Shown here: positions 22,375 through 32,675 of the stretch, piece by piece
Position numbering within the stretch: the first letter of the stretch is position 1
Layout: each line of letters begins with the position of its first letter
Assembly (NCBI GenBank): GCA_921293015.1
Contig: OV121087.1
Location: forward strand, 5,778,501-5,842,500
Length of the DNA: 64,000 nt
Direction: 5' to 3'
DNA from: Phorcus lineatus
Lineage: Eukaryota; Mollusca; Gastropoda; Trochida; Trochidae
Position numbers and translations under genes: made by a program
The notes under the pieces: generated by a model
The model's database searches: none
What the model was told of the DNA's origin: nothing
What the model saw: only the letters and a program-made list of their open reading frames with translations

Positions 22375-22594
22375 GTGGATGTTATAATTCAAACAACTGA
22401 GTGGCGTTCAAAGAAATGCGTTGAAATGCGACTCTAACATAATAAAACATAAAGAGAGACTAAACACCCCTTTTGTCATTTGTTGGTACGATCCAATATT
22501 ACATAAGTTAGTTAAAAGTAAATACCACTGTGCCAATCGGTCTAATGGATTTTCCTACTCTGAAATCAGAGATTCGACCGATCGGGATGCGACC
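21723..22594. mobile_element. 872 bp non-autonomous DNA transposon with 8 bp target duplication
   Basis: The host LINE reads continuously (ISNLQ/DYCTFDK) once this block and one copy of 'atttgcaa' are removed: 21,715-21,722 and 22,595-22,602. The ends are imperfect inverted repeats, 'ggattccggccctattggtc' against 'ggtcgcatcccgatcggtcg' read from the right. Subterminal words 'cactgtgcctatcggtc' and 'cactgtgccaatcggtc' are repeated. An 8 bp duplication fits hAT, P, Merlin or Mutator-type elements; ends starting GG do not settle which. It contains a long AT-rich palindrome and no transposase. Confidence 0.8.
22219..22419. repeat. ~52 bp-arm palindrome with (AT)n core
   Basis: The left arm starts 'gcatttctttgaacgccact' and the right arm ends with its exact complement at 22,419. 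Between them are two AT runs (about 22,266-22,306 and 22,333-22,371) separated by a third partial copy 'gaattataacatccaca'. It could extrude a cruciform and lies inside the 872 bp transposon. Confidence 0.9.
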
Positions 22595-25500
22595 ATTTGC
22601 AAGATTATTGTACATTTGACAAGCATATCATTGATGAATTCGATCTTGATTTTGACGAAATGAGAAATGAACTTGACCCTGAACATGTACTTTCTAATTT
22701 AGATTTGGCATTCATGAGACGTACAGAAGACACAGGAAAGGTACATGATTATGGAAACAAGTTACTAAGCTTATGCAAAGACTTGAATATGTTTATATGC
22801 AACGGCCGTGTGGGAGACGACGGACTCAGGGGTAAGACGACGTGTAGAGACAAAAGTGTTGTGGATTATGTTATAGCCTCCCCGTCATGTTTACAGCTAA
22901 TTGATAACTTTAGTATCGACGATTTTAATCCCTCATTTTCAGACGTACATTGTCCTCTTAAATTCACACTGAAGATTGAAAATCTTAATAATGACATTTC
23001 TAACGACAGTACCTCCGACTCTGTACACTCAAGTAAATCCATCGGCAACCCCTTTCAGGGCAAAGTCCACGTAGATTCATGCCAGATAAAAACGAGTTGT
23101 TTCGTGATGATATAGATATAAAACCTATCATTGATATACTCCAGGAAAGCGTATCCACAGGTGGAAACTGCCAAACACCCGAGTACATAAACATGCTCAC
23201 AAACAGCATAGCGCACGTGCTCACGGACGCTGCATGCACTACGTTCTGTGTAAGATCAGTACACACTAACACTCGCGACAGTTCACTGGATAAGCCGTGG
23301 TTCGACTCCGAATGTGAAAGACAGAGAAAAGAATACAAAAAAGCCAAAAACCGCTACAAGAAATGTAAAAGTGACATAACAAAACTTCATTTTCAAAATA
23401 AGGCCAAAAACTATAAACGTTGCATAAAGCGAACCGCGCGTAAATACAGAAACGCGACTGGTCACAAACAGCGACAAATGAGTTCAAAATCCCCGAAAGA
23501 TTTCTGGAAGATTCTAAATCCGAAAACAAAAAATGACATTGATGTTGACTTAAATAGTGTCTACGATTTTTTCAAAGATATAAATAATAAAACTCATCCA
23601 GACACGGAAGTACCGGACGACTCGGACGTGCATGTAGACTATGACGACACACCACTAAACCAGGACATCACTTTGATTGAAATAGAGAATGCATTAAAAC
23701 GGTTAAAAAGAAATAAGACTGCAGGTTATGATGAAATAATTAACGAATATCTAATCGAATCTTTTGAAAAGCTTGGTCATGTTTATGTGAGGCTGTTCAA
23801 CCTTGTTCTAGATACAGGCCATGTCCCCGACTCATTGTAATGTGGTATCATTAAGCCTATTTACAAGAAAAAGGGAGATAAGAACGATCCGAATAACTAC
23901 CGACCAATAACATTACTTAGTTGCTTTGGAAAACTATTTACAAGTATTTTAAATGACCGTTTGACGAAATTTACAGACACCAATAACATAATATCCCCAT
24001 CACAATCAGGTTTTAAAGCAGGGTTTTCCACAATAGACAATCTTTTTGTTATGAACATGCTTATTCAACTTTTTAAATCAGCGAAGAAAAAATTGTATTG
24101 TACTTTCATTGACTTCTCTAAAGCGTTTGATAATGTGTGGCGAATTGGAATGTGGCATAAGTTACGGAGTTGTGGTATTAAAGGTAAATGTCTTTCTGTT
24201 GTCGAAAACATATATAAGAATATTAAGTCCTGCATTACAGTTAACAATATACACTCAGAATATTTTCCATGTTATTCCGGTGTCAGACAAGGTGAAAATT
24301 TATCACCTCTATTATTTTCATTATTTGTGAATGATCTAGAGTCGCACCTTTTCAAAGCAGGCTCCAAAGGAGCTCAAATTGATTGTAATTATGATGAAAT
24401 GAGTCTCATGTTACAGGTCCTAGTATTGCTATATGCAGATGACACTGTTTTATTTGGGGATGATCCCGTTTCTATGCAGCACTCATTAGATGCATTTAAC
24501 GAATACTGTAAACGCTGGAAGTTGGAAGTAAATATTTCAAAAACCAAGGTAATAGTATTCGGAGGTGGTCCTGTTAATAAGTATAAAACACGCTTTGTAT
24601 TAGGTGATCAAGAAATTGGTTTCCAAGATTTTTTATACTTACCTTGGTATATCCGTACACCGTAACAGAAAATTAAATTTTGCCATTAAACAGTTGACGC
24701 ATAATGCATCTAAAGCTATGTTTTGTCTCCTACGTAAAGCAAAGAATAATCACTTACCGTTAGACACTCTCTTTAAAGCATTTGATGTCATGATTGCACC
24801 TATATTATTATATGGCTGTGAACTTTGGGGCTACGAAAATATTGAAATTATTGAAAAACTTCACCTTAAATTTCAAAAATTGTCAACTGGCTTAAGACAT
24901 TCTACAGCAAACTTCTTTGTTTACGGCGAGCTAGGCAGAGAACCATTGAGTATAAAAATAGCGAAGAGGACTATAACGTTTTGGCACAACACTCTTACCA
25001 CTGAAACCTGTAAAATATCTAAAACCATCTTGGAACATTTGATGTATGATAAAATTAATAACGGTGGGGAAAATAGTTGGCTTAAAAATGTTGAGCATAT
25101 ACTGAATACATGCGGACTGAGTGATGTGTTTAGAAACCCATACAATTATTCTCCTAAATGGGTCTCATTACAAGTTGAAATAATATTGAGAGATCATTTT
25201 CATCAATCCTGGCGAAGTTCTGTTCTCAATAGCTCTAAAAGAATATATTATACCCTATTCAAAGATACCCCTTCTTTCGAACAATATTTACTATTACAAA
25301 AATCAGAATATATCCCACTTATAAGATTAAGAACAACTACTCATAATTTTCCAGTAAAAATCGGCAGATGGCGTGGTCTACCCCGTGAGGATAGAACATG
25401 CCCTCTGTGCGATTCTCCAGCTGTCGCAGATGAAATACATTATTTATACAAATGTAAAGCCTTTGAAAGAGAACGACGTCTTTACATTAATGAATTTTAT

Positions 25501-25734
25501 CACAAATGGCCAAATATGTATAAGTATAAAAGCTTATTATGCACAAAAAAACTGTCAGAAATTAAAAATCTATCAAAATATTTATGTATTGTCTATGAAA
25601 AATTTAAGTAAGCTGTGTTGTCTATATCACCATTCTTGTCTGTTTACATAATATACTGTATGTTTGTACATTCTCTTGTACCACCGTGGGTGGTTTTTGA
25701 GGAAATAAACATTGATTGATTGATTGATTGATGA

Positions 25735-25945
25735 TGTGCTCAGAAAGGGCGGATTTCAGATCAGATTTTTCAACAGATGTTTTGTGTTCTTTGAGTCTAA
25801 TTCCAAATGGCGGCAGGTTTCTCCTATGTAACTACTACCACAGTCACAATTAATCTGATAAACACAACCTCTGGGATTGGATTGCGTTTGACTGTTATCT
25901 CCTCTTCCGTTGGCTCTGAGAATGGTTTTTATCTGTGTTTTATCT
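25735..25945 (-). mobile_element. Penelope-like element copy A, GIY-YIG segment
   Basis: The minus strand reads ILRANGRGDNSQTQSNPRGC then VYQINCDCGSSYIGETCR, the GIY-YIG nuclease start, followed by a one-base deletion relative to copy B and SALSEHI. It continues at 20,995 across the inserted LINE. The 5' part of copy A is absent: it stops where copy B begins in the opposite direction. Confidence 0.8.
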
Positions 25946-27815
25946 GTGATCATGGACACTCCTGATATCAATGATCTTGTGAACAAAACTCTCAGTGATA
26001 CCTCAACATTCAAGATCCTTTCAAAGGATCCAACTGCGAAGTTAGAACGTCAGCACAAAAAAACTCTCAAGACTCTTCATGACAATAATCAAATCAATGA
26101 CATTGTTTTCAATAAGTTAAATCCCATTAATTGTCAATCACCATATGCGCGTGCCACTGTAAAAAAATTCACAAAAATCCTGTCAAAACTAGAATTCTTG
26201 TCTACTCACGTGGGTCAGTGTATTACAACACTGCTCAATTTCTTTCTAGACTCCTATCCCCGTTGGGGAAAGAAGGTAAATCCTTCATCAGTGACTCGGC
26301 CTCATTTGAGAACAAACTGTCAGACTCTAAGGCAACAGGCCGAATGGTCAGCTATGATGTTGTAGACTTGTTCACGAACATTCCACTACCTGAAGCCTTA
26401 GATATTCTCCGTACTAAACTGGACTGTTGCATAGACACTCTTGACACCAAACTCAGCGTAGACAACATCGTCAACCTAGTTTCAAGTTGCTTCCAGACTT
26501 CATACTTCACATGGCGAGACAACATCTACCAACAAATTCATGGTCTCCCCATGGGTTCACCTCTCTCACCCCTGATAACAGAGATTTTCATGACGAGCTT
26601 TGAAGAGTCAGCACTATCAACATCCCCGTTCCAGCCACTCTGCTGGTTCAGGAGAGTAGATCACACTTTTGCTATCCTTAACCCTGAGAACAACCCTACA
26701 GACCTCCTAGACCACCTCAACAAACAGCACACCCGCATCCAATTTACCATGGAAACAGAAGAACATCACAAACTACCCTTCCTTGAAGTGTTAACGTGTT
26801 AAGATAACTCATCAAAAACAATCACCACATCTGTGTACAGAAAACCTACCCACACTGATCAGTACATAAACTTCCTATCCAATCATCACCCCCAAATTAA
26901 ACGAGCCATAGTATCAACCCTGACTAGACGTTCAAAGACTATCTGTGACCCAACAAAACTACAAGATGAGTTAGATCACCTCAAAAGAACTTTCATCACC
27001 CTCAACAATTATCCCAAACAACTTGTAAAGCAGACTATAACCTCCACCCTCAATCAACGAGATGAACGACCACCAAAACCAGAACCAGCTCCCATCCGCG
27101 TCAACATCCCATATCAAGGCCAGATTAGTCATCACATCAGCAGAATACTCAGAAAAACCGCCAGTATCGATGTGACATTTTATTCAGATAAAACTTTAAA
27201 AAGCATTCTCAGAGCCAACGGAAGAGGAGATAACAGTCAAACGCAATCCAATCCCAGAGGTTGTGTTTATCAGATTAATTGTGACTGTGGTAGTAGTTAC
27301 ATAGGAGAAACCTGCCGACCATTTGGAATTAGACTCAAAGAACACAAAACATCTGTTGAAAAATCTGATCTGAAATCCGCCCTTTCTGAGCATATCATCA
27401 ACAACCCAAACCATTCTATCAACTGGCAACACACAAAGATCTTGGCTTCCAACGTCAATGATTGGCGCAAAAGAAAACTTCTCGAATCAATCTGCCTGAG
27501 AAGATTAGCCCCTGAGATTAACAGGGATCAAGGGGTTTACCTCCCTACCGCCTGGCCAATCCACAAAGAAGCATAGACCACTCTACTGTAAAAACATTCA
27601 GACCTGTAACAACACCCCTTTTTGTAGCATTACCTTTCTTATCTCACTTATTGTATTTGTACATAATTAATTGAATCAATGGCTTCCTGTATACCTATAT
27701 ATATTGTACCAACTTATTTTTGTTCATTATCCAACTGATGAAGGGGTAAGAAGTAGCCAAGAAACGTTGTGAAAAAAATAAATAAAGAAGTTGTCATCCA
27801 TAACATCGTCTTGTA
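25945..27815 (+). mobile_element. Penelope-like element copy B (RT plus GIY-YIG), inactivated
   Basis: Reverse transcriptase pieces: KIHKNPVKTRILVYSRGS (26.17 kb, after a frameshift), MVSYDVVDLFTNIPLPEAL (26.34 kb, catalytic D), GLPMGSPLSPLITEIFM (26.54 kb), CWFRRVDHTFAI (26.64 kb). A stop follows at 26,800, then SVYRKPTHTDQYINFLSNHH and the GIY-YIG nuclease CVYQINCDCGSSYIGETCR (27.26 kb) with R/EH continuing as FGIRLKEH. The telomerase-related RT combined with a C-terminal GIY-YIG nuclease defines Penelope-like elements. The usual Y-V-D-D catalytic box is R-V-D-H here, removing one metal-binding aspartate. With the frameshift and stop, the element is dead. Its 3' UTR ends in 'aataaataaagaagttgtc'. 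Confidence 0.9.
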
Positions 27816-27899
27816 TATGATTAAGAGATAAATTCTTTTAAAATTTCGCAAGGCAATTGAAGAAAGTATTGTAAGTTGGTTAATACAAATCTGAAAATC

Positions 27900-29111
27900 T
27901 TTTAGAGGAAACTATGAAATTATGGACGGATTTTAAGAGTTTGTAATTATGTTGATCAGTAGAGCTAGAGTTGCCGTAAAGGATAGATGGTAGATTATAA
28001 CCTTTTTGAAAAAAGTATGTGTTAAGTCTTAATTCGTGGTAAGTGGGACAAATTAGGAAGTAGTGGAGTGATGACAAAGTGATGACCGCAGTTGCAGTTA
28101 GGGGTATCGGATATAAATCTGATGAATTTATCACCGTTTAAGTCACTGCAGCCAAGCCGAAGACGGGAGTGGATTACCTGGCAGAATCTTGACCCATGAA
28201 ATAAATCAAAATGAATCGTGTTCGTGTCCTTTAATTTCCTTTTGAATTCTGCAAGTGAGCTGGAGTTGACCACGTCCAGGGGGAGGGAATTCCAGATATT
28301 GACCGTGTCTGGTAGAAACGATTTAGAGTAATTACTTGTGTTGCATTTTATGCTTTGAAGGTCGGAATAGTTTCTTAAATTGTACCCACTTGCGTCGGAC
28401 ACAGCGTCAGGTATTAGGTTTGATAAATATTCAGGTACTAGTTTATCAACCATCTTTTCAACTATCAGTTTCTGGAGATATCTACGCTTCTCTAATGAAG
28501 TAATGTTAGTTTCTGAGTATAACTTTTCATGACTTGTGCCGCGAACGGCACCACAAATAGTTCCAATTGCGTCCAGATTAAGTTTTTCTAGAAGTAAAGA
28601 TTGCTCTTTTGTACAATTATCCCAGATGTGGCATGAATAATCGAAAACTGGTAATATAAATGATTTATACATGGGCTGAAGGGTTTTACGATTAAGGCGC
28701 TATTTAAAACTTCTAAGGCAATTTATCATTGGACTTACCTTTTTGATAATACTATCAATATGGTTATGCCACATGCAATCCTGTTGTAGAATTAATCCTA
28801 GATGTCTATGAGAGGAAACGTCATTTATAGGTGTATTATTCATAGATAAAACTGGTTTGAAAGTCGGAGCATGCTTACGGCTGAATTGAATTGAGACGGT
28901 TTTACTTGGATTAAAATCAACTTGCCATTCGTTAGCCCAGGTGTTAATGACGGACAGGTCATTATTAAGGCTCTGAGCGGCAACATTGGGGTCATTAATT
29001 ATTACGTAAAGCGATGTATCGTCGGCAAATAACCGTATATTGCTGTCTATATCGTGAACAATGTCATTGATATAGATCTTAATGAATATCATTGTTTGTT
29101 TATTGGTCATA
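27900..29111 (-). mobile_element. LINE-A 3' fragment, array copy 1 (complete tail)
   Basis: Begins mid reverse transcriptase: YINDIVHDIDSNIRLFADDT (F-A-D-D catalytic box), NEWQVDFNPSKTVSIQFSRK, HRHLGLILQQDCMW, YKSFILPVFDYSCHIWDNCT. The distal region is NLRNYSDLQSIKC and FLPDTVNIWNSLPLDVVNSS, as in jockey/CR1-type elements. Only this copy keeps the far C-terminus (SRLRLGCSDLNGDKF, CNCGHHF, ending near 27.9 kb). Frames are offset at several points and the 5' half of the element is missing. Relative to the other copies, three residues differ around 28.45 kb (KLIVEKM here, KLYVFHKM elsewhere). Confidence 0.85.
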
Positions 29112-29451
29112 GGTGCTTATGAAATAATCGATTACATTTATTGATATAGGGATGAATATAATGTAATAGTTTTTATATTGGCTATCTGAGCCTGTTCTTT
29201 TATATATTCCTTAAGTTTGTACTACAATGTTGTATTGTTTGATCCGTGTTTTGGGGTATTAACAGGTATCCGAATGTTTTTGGTGATATCGCTAGATAAT
29301 TACTATACATTGCTCTTAACTGGCATTGCTACGTGCCATGTCTATGATGACATACAGTGCGTTTGATACTATGGATATTTTCTTATCATAAAGCTAACGT
29401 ATTTGGTCGTGTATTAGAATTTTGCTGTTTTAAGTGCTTGTATATAACTAT

Positions 29452-29968
29452 GTGCATCAAACCCAGTATAGAATCGCCCCCCTCTATTGTAAATAAGTAT
29501 ATGAGCATCAAACCCAGTATAGAATCGCCCCCTCTGATGTATATAAGTATGTGCATCAAACCCAGTATAGAATCGCCCCCTCTATTCTAAATAAGTATGT
29601 GCATCAAACCAAGTATAGAATCACCCCCTCTTTTCTAAATAAGTATATGCTTCAAAACCAGTATAGAATTGCGCCCTCTATTTCCTATATATGTCAATAT
29701 GTGCATTAAAACCCAGTATAGAATCCCCCCTCCATTGTAAATAAGTATATGTGCCTCAAACACAGTATAGAATCGCCCCCTCTATTGTAAATAAGTATAT
29801 GTGCATCAAACCCAGTATAGAATCGCCCCCTCTATTGTAAATAAATATGTGCATCAAACCCATTATAGAATCGTCCCCTCTATTGTAAATAAGTATATTT
29901 GCATCAAACCCAGTATAGAATCGCCCCCTCTTTTGTATATAAGAATGTGAATCAAACCCAGTATATAG
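29452..29968 (+). repeat. Minisatellite block, copy 1
   Basis: About eleven units of the 48-base type ('gtgcatcaaacccagtatag' then 'aatcgccccctctattg' and a 'taaataagtat' linker), moderately diverged. The last unit degenerates into 'cccagtatatagatcatggg'. Every array copy has the same run of variants, so it amplified as part of the large unit. Confidence 0.9.
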
Positions 29969-30658
29969 ATCATGGGCCGAAGGTTTTTATTGTTCATTTG
30001 AGGTCCAAGTTTTTGGTGAAGGGGAAAACTTCACCTCATAGTACAGAAAAGGGTTATTCCTCACAAAATATCCAATGTTGCACCTAGAATACTTGTTCGT
30101 TAATTAATTAAGACTAATTTAAGTCTCTGTTAAAAGTACAATTTTTTAACCAATCAGACAGCAGCTAGGCTATTCTGCCCTGATAATAAAGATGGCCGCA
30201 CCCATGAAAGGTTGTATGTTGTCATAATTACGAGTCTGCACATGAGAGAACTGTAGCAATATAACATGTTTCTTTGGGGGCAGTACTTATGAGTATATTA
30301 ATTAAACACTAGTAATCTATGGATGGATTTCACACATATATTAATTTATTTCATTAAGAATTCAGCAGGTTACGATACTCGTCGAGCAAGTCATCGTGTT
30401 TAACAAACATAAACAAGGTAATCGGTAATAATGAAAAGTAAAGTTTAAGCTGTTCAGCTGAGAGATTCAGTAGATTAATATTACACACATACATGTTTTA
30501 TAACAGTAAATGAAAAAGTGTAATTCTTTTGAGAAACGTGAAGATAAGTATATTACCGTTGGTCAAAATGACGAAATTACATTTTACATCTAAATTCTTA
30601 GTATTTAGTTCAACTAATAATTATAGAAAAGTTAACATTTTAATAAGCATTACAGATA
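29969..30658. other. Spacer of the tandem unit, no gene recognised
   Basis: Contains 'ggtgaaggggaaaacttcacc', a short imperfect hairpin, and a GC-richer patch around 30.15-30.21 kb ('ccaatcagacagcagctagg', 'aaagatggccgcacccatg') that resembles CCAAT and YY1-type sites. It is not diagnostic. Repeated in every copy. Confidence 0.5.
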
Positions 30659-32210
30659 AACTGACGATCAAAAGAAAGTTGTCACCATAAAATTTTGAAT
30701 ATTTCCAAAATGGATTCGAACCCAGGTTTTTAACTTTCAGGAGCAGTTCACACAAACGCAACACACTCATTTCCAAACAACCAAGCTGATGCATTTGTTA
30801 ATATCCGTGCTGCGTCCCAAAAGTCAAAACCACGTTTTTTTCACTTCCCTGGAATTTTCATGCACATAACTCCATATAAACCCGTGACAATGGTAACTTG
30901 CTATCACATCAACCGAAAAAGCACTAAAGCAATGCCACGTTTGACTGCTGAAGAGAGGGAAAGGGCCATTGGCATGGCCATGATGGGGACGGAAAAGTCA
31001 ACAATAGCAAGAAGACTTGGTTGTTCACGCCAATGTATAACTAAGTTATTTCAGCGGTTCCAGCAGACTGGCACAACACGTGACCGACCTCGGAGTGGCA
31101 GACCACGTGTCACAACCCGCAGGGAAGACCGTTTCCTTAGAACTTTACATCTTCGTAATCGGTTCCTGACAGTGACGCAATCAGCAGCAACAGCGCTTGG
31201 TCGTCGTGTGAGTCGACACACTGTGAGGAGAAGATTACTTCATGCTGGAATAAGGGCTTACCGACCTCTTCGTGGGATGGCACTGACCCTCGAACATCGC
31301 CTCGCAAGACTTCGATGGGCACGACGTGTACTGCGTTGGCAGCGACGCGAATGGCAACGCGTTCTCTTTACTGACGAGAGTAGGTTTAACCTGTTCCATG
31401 CTGATGGGAGAATACGTGTTTATCGTCGTAGACATGAAAGAGAGGCTCCAAATTGTGTCCAAGACGTTCATCAACAAGGAGGAGTTGGTTTAATGGTTTG
31501 GGGTGGAATTTGTGATGACCAGAAGACACAACTTGTGGTGATACGTGGCAATATGAACGCACAACGCTATGTTGATGAGATATTGAGACCTGTAGCAGTG
31601 CCATTTCTGCAGCAACGAGCAATGGGAAGCATTCTGCAGCAAGACAATGCAACTCCCCATACAGCCAGGATCACTCAGAACTATCTGGACAACGCTAATG
31701 TCGTCGTTTTGCCCTGGCCATCACGTTCTCCCGATATGTCTCCTATCGAACACCTGTGGGATCATCTTGGTAGAGAGTTAAGGAACCGTCCAAACCAACC
31801 AACTACTATTCGAGAACTTGAAAATGCCTTACAAGATACGTGGCAACAGATACCTGATAACGTCATCAGAAGACTTTCGTCATCCATGAGAAGACGATGT
31901 GACGCTTGTGTTCGTGCCAGGGGAGGACATACAAGGTACTAATGTGATATGTACACTTGTCAGTACTAGGAATCGCCGATTCATGTGCCATAGACGTTTT
32001 CCAAAGTTGTGTGGAAAATGACATTTTGGACCCCTAGTGGTCGCCAGAGACTGTAAATATTTGAGATGCACTGGCAGCAATTCGATTCTTTGCATGGATA
32101 ACCACACATTAACGCAGTAAAAATATTTCATAACATCAAACTTGTATCTGTTGTCGTTTATCTTTTAGAGTCAATTGAAGTGGGTGACAACTTTCTTTTG
32201 ATCGTCAGTT
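30659..32210 (+). mobile_element. Intact Tc1-type transposon, 1,552 bp
   Basis: Perfect 28 bp terminal inverted repeats starting 'aactgacgatcaaaagaaag' at 30,659 and ending with the complement at 32,210, flanked by the TA duplication (30,657-30,658 and 32,211-32,212). The empty site is present in copies 2-5 of the tandem unit ('cagatagattttcaaat', for example at 36,889). The size difference between copy 1 and copy 2 (1,554) equals element plus one TA. It carries one uninterrupted transposase gene. Confidence 0.97.
30932..31942 (+). CDS. Tc1/mariner-superfamily transposase, DD34E
   Basis: Cuts and pastes its own element at TA sites in the nucleus. Starting at MPRLTAEERERAIGMAMMGT it is 336 residues, the usual Tc1 size; the frame stays open 24 codons further upstream but that part lacks family similarity. 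The N-terminal half has paired helix-turn-helix regions: STIARRLGCSRQCITKLFQR, then RPRSGRPR between them (a GRPR-type AT-hook/linker), then SRHTVRRRLLHAGIRAYRP. Catalytic residues, numbered from this start: D148 in LFTDESRFNLF, D238 in LQQDNATPHTA, E273 in SPDMSPIEHLWDHL. Thirty-four residues lie between the second D and E, as in Tc1. MVWGGI is also present. There is no stop or frameshift and the inverted repeats are perfect, so activity is plausible. It is the only intact mobile-element gene in the window. Confidence 0.95.
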   Translation: MPRLTAEERERAIGMAMMGTEKSTIARRLGCSRQCITKLFQRFQQTGTTRDRPRSGRPRVTTRREDRFLRTLHLRNRFLTVTQSAATALGRRVSRHTVRRRLLHAGIRAYRPLRGMALTLEHRLARLRWARRVLRWQRREWQRVLFTDESRFNLFHADGRIRVYRRRHEREAPNCVQDVHQQGGVGLMVWGGICDDQKTQLVVIRGNMNAQRYVDEILRPVAVPFLQQRAMGSILQQDNATPHTARITQNYLDNANVVVLPWPSRSPDMSPIEHLWDHLGRELRNRPNQPTTIRELENALQDTWQQIPDNVIRRLSSSMRRRCDACVRARGGHTRY

Positions 32211-32675
32211 TAGATTTTCAAATATTTCCACAAAAAGCAAAGGATACAATGAATCATTTGATTACTATTTAAAAGACTCTTTATGTTGAAAAAAAATAAA
32301 CATATTTTTATTTTCTGTTTCATTTTCTTACATGGCTGTTCAAAGTTTTAATCATGCTTCACCTGAGCAGTGCATTATAAAAAAATTGAAACAAAGAAGT
32401 CTGATCTGAAATAAAAATTTGGAATCTGAAATTTATGCGGAAAGGTTTAATTGTGTCGAAGAAAATAAACAGTTCTGGACCCCTGTAAAAATCTCTCAAC
32501 CAGTTGTTGAATAATAACAAAACTTGTATTTGAATGTCGTGAGTTCACTCACTATAAATCTATAACATGAAAATACATTTACAGACAGACATTTTATTCA
32601 GTATAGAGGCCAAAAGTCCATAATACAAACTACATTTCCAATATTTTTACAAGCGCACAAAAAAGGTTACAGGTT

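Larger units (their letters stand above)
20996..25735 (+). mobile_element. Near full-length non-LTR retrotransposon (LINE-1 of this window), broken
   Basis: Ordered remains of one ORF. The endonuclease (EEP) start reads NVCGLRNRLDCPEFVDMLQK (21.37 kb), LLGDFNAR (21,684) and, after the 872 bp insertion, ICNGRVGDDG and VDYVIASPSCLQLIDNF (22.8-22.9 kb). The reverse transcriptase has NPNNYRPITLLSCFGKLFTS (23.9 kb), FIDFSKAFDNVW (24.1 kb), GVRQGENLSPLLFSLFVNDL (24.3 kb) and LLYADDTVLF (YADD at 24,432). A C-terminal zinc motif reads CPLCDSPAVADEIHYLYKC (25.4 kb). The 3' end is a (TTGA)n tail at 25,708-25,735. Lesions: stops near 21.45, 21.62 and 23.84 kb, frameshifts near 21.38, 23.08 and 24.64 kb, a probable deletion at 21.62 kb, and the insertion. 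The catalytic YADD is intact. The layout fits CR1/L2-like or related clades; I cannot fix the clade. Confidence 0.85.

Noticed and set aside
25910..26365. 151-codon frame as a distinct protein
   Set aside because: It runs from antisense of Penelope copy A into the N-terminal part of copy B and ends in a frameshift.
29357..29590. Conserved 77-codon frame repeated in all five units
   Set aside because: Its conservation reflects recent duplication of the unit; most of it is minisatellite translation (MCIKPSIESPP).
30150..30210. Promoter with CCAAT and YY1-type motifs in the array spacer
   Set aside because: Single short motifs with no downstream gene; not enough to call.
31137..32131. Minus-strand frames within the Tc1-type element
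   Set aside because: They are shadows of the transposase gene and its 3' flank.
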